This document shows, piece by piece, positions 57,629 through 64,000 of a DNA stretch of 64,000 bases. The translations under genes and the position numbers were made by a program. The notes beneath the pieces are model-generated. The model did no database searches. It saw nothing but the letters and a program-made list of their open reading frames with translations, and had not been told where the DNA came from. Position 1 is the stretch's first letter. Each line of letters starts with the position of its first letter. Location: the NCBI RefSeq assembly GCF_904849725.1, contig NC_058522.1, forward strand, positions 456,756,844 to 456,820,843, given 5' to 3'. This stretch comes from Hordeum vulgare subsp. vulgare (taxonomy: Eukaryota; Streptophyta; Magnoliopsida; Poales; Poaceae).

Positions 57629-60009
57629 ATGTCGACTGCAGGCATGTTTAAGGTGACTGCAGCATGCCCTACCTTCGAAGGAAAGAACTTTCCCTTCTGG
57701 AAGAACAAAATGCAAATGCATCTACAAGCTATTGATAATGATCTCTGGTATATTGTGGAACATGGCGTCCCCATCATCTCTGCTAGTGTCTCTGCTGCTG
57801 ATGTGAAGAAATTCAAGCAACTCTATTCTCAAGCGAAGAATATCATCTGTGGCCATCTGAGCTCAGGCCAGTTTGGAAGAGTAGGTGCTTTGGGCTCTGC
57901 AACACTGATCTGGGAGAGACTGTGCAAGGTAAATGAAGGAGTATCAACCCAGCATGACTCTCGTGTTGATATTCTTTGCAATCTCTTCAATCGCTTCAAC
58001 AGACATGACAATGAAAGCTGCCAAGACACCTTTGATCGCCTCACTGACATATCAAATGAACTGCAAGCACTGGGAGCTCGAGACATCACTGATCACGAAG
58101 TTGGGAAGAAACTGCTGAGATCTTTGGATTCTTCATTTGATACTTTAGTTCTGATGATTCAAGAAAGATCAGACTACAAGATGCTTGATCCAGCTGATAT
58201 ACTTGAAAGGCTAAATACTCATGAATTCCTGCTATTCCAGACCACGTGCACTGAAGGCTAGAGCAATTTCCTCATCTGAAGAAGAAGACACTAATGACAG
58301 CATTGGTGACCCTGAAGAATTTGGACAGGAGCTTGCAATGCTCGTGAGGAAATTCCATAGATTTACACGACGTGGCTAGTTCGGTAAATCTCCAAGAAGA
58401 GACATGAGGAAATCAGAATCTTCATCTGAGGACTACAAGAAACGAATGTGCCACAAGTGCAAGAAATCAGGTCATTACATTGTTGATTGTCCCCGTTGGG
58501 GAAAGGAATCAAAGAAGAATAAATACAAGGATGACAGTTCTGATGACTCGAAGAAGAAGAAGAAATCTTCAAAACCCTCATCTTCAAAGCCCTCATCGCA
58601 CAAGAAGACTAGTTTCAGAAAGGCTCGGGCACTTATTGGAAAGGAAATGGACTCAGAGGCAGAATCAGAGGAAGGTGATGAAGAAGAGGGTTCTGATGAA
58701 GACTCAGAATCCGGACAGGCTAGTCTTGCACTGGCAACCACTTTCGTCGGCAAGTCAATCTTCAATCTTGAAGAAAATGATTGCACCATCCACACTGATG
58801 ACTATGCTGATGACTTCGCTCCAACCTATTGCTTCATGGCAAAAGGTTCAAAGCTACCAAATAATGCCTCCACCTCTGATTCAAGTGACTGTGAACCTGA
58901 TGACTATAAAAAACCCAGTTACAGTAAACTTGCTATTATTGCCACTAAACAACAAACTGCCCTGGAAAAGCTTCAGAAACTGCTAGATAAAAGTGGTGAT
59001 CTGTTGAATGATGAAATTAACCTTACCCAAATCCTCACTGAAGATGTGAAAAGTCTTCAGTCTAGATTTGATAATCTTCAGGATCGTTATGATACACTCC
59101 TCACTAATCATGAGAAGGTTTCCTATGAATTTCTTCAAAGGAAGCTTGATCTTGAGAAGCTGAGGATGTCTCATGATGATCTTCGTATGGAAAATTATTC
59201 ATTACTAGCTCAACAGATCAGCGCTGGTCAAGTTGAATTCATTCCTCCATGTCTTAAATGCATTGAACGCGAAACTACTAATTCCTCACCAGAATCATCA
59301 AACGCCACTTCTTCAACTGCACCTGTTGTGTCTATTTCCTCACTTGAGGAAAACACAAATGTTACTGATGAAAATACAGGGTTGAAGGAATTGTACATGA
59401 CAGGCATATACAAAAGCCTCAAAGGACATCAAACCCTTTGTGATGTGCTCAAAAAGCAGATCTTGAACAGGAACCCCGAGGAAAGAAGGAATTGCCTTTG
59501 AGAGGAAATTAAATGCTGATGGGTCTTATTGGAAACCTGAGCAGTATCCCAAAACCTCATGGGTTGCTGCTACTGGGCCTCCTTTTGATCCATCTAATCT
59601 AACTGGCTTTTCATGTGAATTATCCTATTCCTCAGATGAGTCATTTGACTCCAACTATAAACTGTTCAAAAATCAATCTGGTGAAGTATTTGCTCGATAT
59701 GTTGGAACTAACTGCAGGAATGGCCCTCCCTTGAGGAAAATCTGGGTTCCCAAAAGCTGTCTTGAAAATCTTCACGTGAATGTCCTCATGACACCACCAC
59801 TGAAGAATCTGAACCCCAGATCAAATTCCTCAGGAGGACCAAAGTCTTCAAGAGGATCCGAATCCTCAACTGGTCAAAACTATGCTCGTACCCGTGCTAA
59901 TGCATCTAACATGCAGGGAAACTACAAGGAATATGAATATGAGCGTTACTCCTCAACTCATTATGTTCATAAATCCTCAAACCAGTTCTCTGCATATTCA
60001 TATGAGTAA
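57629..60009 (+). pseudogene. Copia 2 gag, frameshifted
   Basis: 57629-58261 has the N-terminus and Gag core (FPFWKNKMQMHLQAIDNDLW, ARDITDHEVGKKLLRSL). A frameshift near 58230 moves to the frame reading RPRALKARAISSSEEED, with a TAG at about 58377. 58404-59501 has a CCHC knuckle CHKCKKSGHYIVDC, Lys/Ser-rich and acidic blocks, and a coiled coil (about 58960-59220). A second frameshift near 59480 leads to the block KPEQYPKTSWVAATGPPFDP and the C-terminal part ending SAYSYE before TAA at 60007. It is the same architecture as the Copia 1 Gag. Confidence 0.85.
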
Positions 60010-60355
60010 TTTAACCCCCCTACTGTTAAGAGAAGTGCATTGGCTTCAATGCCACCTTTCTCATATGGTGCTTGCAGGATGATGAACGCTTTGCCACCCC
60101 TTCAGATGTGGGTGGTGAAGAAATCAAATTAATCACTTCTGCAGGTCAAGTCTCGAGATGAAAATCATCATCTGAAGAATTTGCTGGAGACCTGAGGAAA
60201 TGCTTGATAGGACGCAAGCTAATGATTGATGAAATAGAAATATTTCACACGTCCTTATATCTCTATTATGATGAAATTCTTATCTGATGAAATTAATATC
60301 ATATTCTTCAAATCTGAAGCATATGAGATGGTAAGCTGTACTAATTCATCTGCAG
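60010..60355 (+). other. Copia 2 gag-pol gap
   Basis: About 350 bases without a supported frame between the gag stop and the protease. Two acceptor-like junctions, TGCTTGCAG|GATGATG (about 60078) and CATCTGCAG|GATGACA (60355), have closely similar context. No convincing donor was identified. Confidence 0.5.
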
Positions 60356-63219
60356 GATGACAAACCCAAGAATACTAAGTGGGTTCTTGATAGTGGCTGC
60401 ACACATCACATGACTGGTGATAAAAGCTTACTGATGAATATGCCACTAACTCCATCACCTCTGAAGCAAATCACATATGCTGACAAAGGTAAAAGCAAGG
60501 TATTGGGACTTGGCAAAGTGGCTATTTCCAAGGATAGGCATATGGACAAAGTGATGCTTGTTGAATCCCTTGGTTTTAACCTCATGTCTGTCTCGATACT
60601 TTGTGATCTTGATATGATTGTTATCTTTGGTAGATATAGATGTGTAGTCATCATGGAATCTGACAGATCCAAAGTCTTCGAAGGTGTAAGAAGAGGGGAT
60701 TTGTACATTGTTGATTTCTCTATAGGTCCTCAACCAGCCACTTGCTTACTAGCAAAAACCTCAGAAGGATGGTTGTGGCACCGAAGACTAGGTCATGCAG
60801 GCATGAGGAATTTGCACACGCTCGCGAAGAAGAAGCATGTCATCGGCATCGAATCAGTCAAATTCCTCAAGAATCATCTCTGCGATGCTTGTGAATCTGG
60901 GAAAATGACCAGATCCAAGCATCCCTCGAAGACTATCATGACCACTACACGTCCATTCGAATTGCTTCATATGGATCTATTTGGACCTACTCACTATGCC
61001 ACACTAACCAATGCAGCATCTTTATATGGCTTCGTCATAGTTGATGATTATTCCAGATATACTTGGGTGCATATCATAGTGTATAAAACTGAAGTGCAGG
61101 AAATCTTCAAACGATTTTCTTCAAGGGCCTCGACGAACTTTGGCATCAAGATCAAACATATCAGGAGTGATAATGGAACCGAGTTCAAAAACACTGGTCT
61201 TGATGATTATCTTGATGAACTCGGTATTACTCATGAATTATCTGCTCCTTATACTCCTCAGCAAAATGGTGTCGTCGAAAGGAAGAACAGGACTCTAGTT
61301 GAAATGGCAAGAACTATGCTTGAAGAATATTAGACTCCTCGTCGCTTTTGGCCTGAAGCAATCAACACTGCATGCCATATCATCAACAGGGTATATCTTC
61401 ACAAATTCCTCAAGAAAACCTCATATGAACTCCTCACTGACAAGAAACCCAATGTAAGTTATTTCAAAGTCTTCGGTGCAAAATGCTGGATTAGAGATCC
61501 TCACGATAGCTCAAAATTTGCACCTAAGGCACATGAAGGTTTTATGCTCGGTTATGGAAAGGACTCGCACACTTACAGAGTCTTCAACAACTATCACAAC
61601 AAAGTTGTTGAGACTTTAGATGTGCGGTTCGATGAAACTAATGGCTCGCAAAGAGAGCAATTGTCTTCTGATCCGGATAAGTTGTCTCCTGAGGAAGCAA
61701 TAAAGCTCAACCTACTGAAGACATTGTCCCCACTGAGGAAATTGGTGAAGAAACGATCCCCGTCACTGATGAAAATCAAGAAGATGCTCCTGAGGAAATT
61801 GCACCAGAACCACTTCCTCAGCCCAGACGAAATCCTCAACCAGCTCATCCGAGGATTGCAAATGAAGTAGAAATTGACAAAATCCTCAACGACATCAACG
61901 CGCCAGGTCCTCTCACTCCCTCAAAAGCTTCACACTTAGTTAACTTTTGTGGTCACTTTTCCTTTGTATCCATCACAGAACCCTCAAAAGTTGTTGAGGC
62001 TTTTCTGGAACCGGAGTGGATCCAAGCTATGCAAGACAAACTTCTTCAATTCAAGCTGAATGATGTATGGGAGCTCGTCAAACGACCAGATCCTCGCAAG
62101 CACAACATCATCGGCACCAAGTGGATTTTCCGAAACAAGCAAAATGAGGACGGTCAAGTGGTGAGGAACAAGGCACGACTTGTAGCCCAAGGCTACACCC
62201 AGGTTGAAGGAATAGATTTCGATGAAACTTTTGCACCGGTTGCTAGACTTGAAGCTATTCAAATACTACTTGCTTATGCTAATCATCATAACATCATCTT
62301 ATATCAAATGGCTGTGAAAAGTGCATTCCTCAATGGTAAGCTTGAGGAAGAAGTATATGTTGCTCAGCCCCCAGGTTTTGAGGATCCAAAGAATCCAGAC
62401 AAAGTCTTCAGACTCAAAAAGGCTCTTTATGGTCTCAAGCAAGCCCCTCGGGCATGGTATGATACATTGAAGGAATTCCTCATGAAGAAAGGCTTCAAAC
62501 CTGGTTCACTCGATCCAACTCTTTTCACTAAATCCTATGATCATGAGCTATTTGTGTGTCAAATATATGTCGATGACATCATATTTGGTTGTACTGACAA
62601 ACGATACAGTGATGAATTTGCTTACATGATGAGTGAAGAATATCAGATGTCCATGATGGGGAGCTGAAATTCTTCTTAGGTCTTCAAATTCGTCAACAAA
62701 GAAATGGAATCTTCATATCACAGGAGAAATACCTCAAGGATGTTCTGAGGAAATTCGACATGCATGAATGCAAAGGTGCCAAGACTCCAATGCCTACCAA
62801 CGGCCACCTCGGCACTGATGAAAATGGTAAAGATTTCGATCAGTAGGTATATCGTTCTATGATTGGCTCTTTTATTATATCTATGTGCATCTAGGCCAGA
62901 TATAATGCTTAGTGTTTGCATGTGTGCACGTTTTCAAGCAAAACCGAAGGAATCACACCATAAGGCTGTGAAGCATACTCTTCGATACTTAGCTCACACA
63001 CCAACACTAGGATTATGGTATCCCAAGGGCTCAAATCTTCATCTGGTAGGGTATTCTGATTCTGATTATGCTAGTGACCGTGTGGATCGCAAGTCAACTT
63101 CTGGCACATGCCATTTCCTCGGAAGATCACTAGTTTGTTGGTCCTCAAAGAAGCAGAACTGTGTATCACTCTCCATTGCCGAAGTTGAGTACATTGCTGC
63201 TGGTTCATGCTGTGCTCAA
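60356..63219 (+). pseudogene. Copia 2 pol: protease, integrase, reverse transcriptase, truncated RNase H
   Basis: Protease WVLDSGCTHHMTG (about 60387-60420). GAG-pre-integrase WLWHRRLGHAGMRNL. Integrase HMDLFGPT, IRSDNGTEF, QQNGVVERKNRT, with a TAG at 61331. A frame change lies near 61700 in the Glu/Pro-rich linker. Reverse transcriptase has [24 protein letters not shown] and YVDDIIFG. The first catalytic Asp of the QMDVKSAF motif is Ala here. A one-base frameshift near 62655, a TAG at 62846 and a frame change near 62870 follow. RNase H reads GYSDSDYASD and AEVEYIAAGSCCAQ and then stops short at 63219. Confidence 0.87.
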
Positions 63220-64000
63220 TCACTAGGTACGCACATGTCAGCTGATGAATCTCTCGGTTCTCATCACATTAACTCATTTGCGGCGTTTCTTGAAGAAAAT
63301 CTTCAAGTCTCATCAGAATCCTCAAGAGTTCAATCTCATCAGCAAAATCCTCAGCTGAAGAAAATGGAGGATGACAGAAAACAGAAGGGAGGAAAGAAAC
63401 TTGAGCAAAACACAGCTGTGGACATCCCTGAGGATATTTACTTGGACTATTGCACACCTGATGAAAATGAGACAATGGCCAAAAGAAAGATACGGCTGCA
63501 CAAGATAGAATGCCGATGGGTGAAGGAATGGAAAGAATACAGGTTTGTGACTGCCAAGTATGCGAAGAAATTCGCTCTGAAGCCCCCTGGCAAACGGGCC
63601 CCACTTGAGGCTCATCAAGTAGCACATCCCTCAAGCCTCAAGACCATTGATGACTATCCAGATGAGAAGGAAAAGCATCTGGCTAAGCTCAAGAAGCAGG
63701 CAGAAGCTGCAGTGAGGAAATTCAATGAATCCTCAGCTGCTGCCTCAGCTGCATCTACTTCCTCCGCCGCTGAGACCTCTGGTTGAGCAATTCCTCAACC
63801 ACAGTCTGTGTCGTCAAAGCCAAGGGCTCCAAAGCCTCAAGAGAAGTCTGCTCAGGCATCAGTTACAACACCCTCAGCACCAAAACCATCAGCGCCAAAA
63901 CCCTCAGCGCCAATCTCCTCAGCTCAGAAATCCTCAGCACCACCACCAAAGCCTCAAGAGACACCAGTACAGAAGCAAGTCATGAAGCCTATGACCGCCA
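63220..64000 (+). pseudogene. Copia 2 3' ORF, joined in frame to truncated RNase H
   Basis: After 63219 the frame continues into unrelated protein: a Ser/Gln-rich segment, a basic KKMEDDRKQKGGKK block, VDIPEDIYLDYCTPDENETM, ECRWVKEWKEYRFVTAKYAKKF, an Ala/Ser run, a TGA at 63784, and then Pro/Ala/Lys-rich repeats (SAPKPSAPKPSAP). It fits the position of the extra ORF found 3' of pol in SIRE-lineage elements. No envelope hallmark (signal peptide or clear membrane segment) is visible. The end is outside the window. Confidence 0.65.

Larger units (their letters stand above)
56136..64000 (+). mobile_element. Copia 2: SIRE/Maximus-lineage Ty1/Copia, runs off the window
   Basis: 5' LTR, initiator tRNA-Met PBS, long gag with zinc knuckle and coiled coil, protease, integrase, reverse transcriptase, partial RNase H and a 3' ORF. 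The candidate left TSD is GCCGA (56131-56135). The innermost and presumably youngest layer of the right-hand nest, yet its coding frames have several breaks, so it may have moved using proteins from another copy (inference). Confidence 0.87.

Overview
This is a slice of intergenic DNA from a large plant genome, almost certainly Triticeae (wheat, Aegilops, rye or barley group). No host gene, rRNA, functional tRNA or CRISPR array was found. Nearly every base belongs to transposable elements inserted into one another. The Triticeae call rests on a complete element with an Angela/BARE-type LTR, on Sabrina-type LTRs starting TGATACGTCTCCAACG, and on an Athila element with a Fatima-type LTR. Family names are from recognition by eye, not from a database search.

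Layout. 1-1734 is the 3' internal part of an Athila-type Gypsy element. A CACTA DNA transposon starts at 1735 (TIR CACTAGTAGAAAA); its genes lie on the minus strand. A non-autonomous Sabrina-like LTR element (A, 3272-10091, TSD ACAAG/ATAAG) sits in the CACTA, and a Sabrina-type solo LTR (8302-9947, TSD GCGCG) sits in A's 3' LTR. At 11834 a second element of the A family (D) enters the CACTA. Its first LTR abuts an oppositely oriented LTR, giving a foldback of about 1.23 kb per arm. The distal arm of this foldback is split by a 23.9-kb Tekay-type chromovirus on the minus strand (14002-37906, TSD GCCTG), which is itself split by an 8.6-kb Angela Copia element (21430-30058, TSD GTACG). The 3' half of D follows (38223-40435) with its 3' LTR. 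That LTR is broken by a minus-strand Sabrina-type LTR (41009-42434), then by a SIRE/Maximus-lineage Copia (from 42435), then by a Fatima-like Athila (from 49044), then by a second SIRE/Maximus-lineage Copia (from 56136) that runs off the window.

The longest nesting chain is seven layers: Athila fragment, CACTA, D, minus-strand LTR, Copia 1, Fatima-like Athila, Copia 2. Four insertions have both target-site duplications in the window (A, solo LTR, Tekay, Angela). The others have their right ends outside it.

All the pol genes are broken, mostly by nonsense changes of the kind expected from deamination of methylated cytosine, plus a few frameshifts. The one intact open frame with no recognised function is a 249-codon ORF in element A. 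The most unusual signals are: the inverted LTR pair; two tRNA-like box A/box B modules conserved in both chromovirus LTRs; a polypurine-tract motif repeated through element A with a perfect 9-bp hairpin; an array of palindromic 15-mers in the Copia 1 LTR; and a TTCCTCA/TGAGGAA oligomer scattered through the whole of Copia 2.
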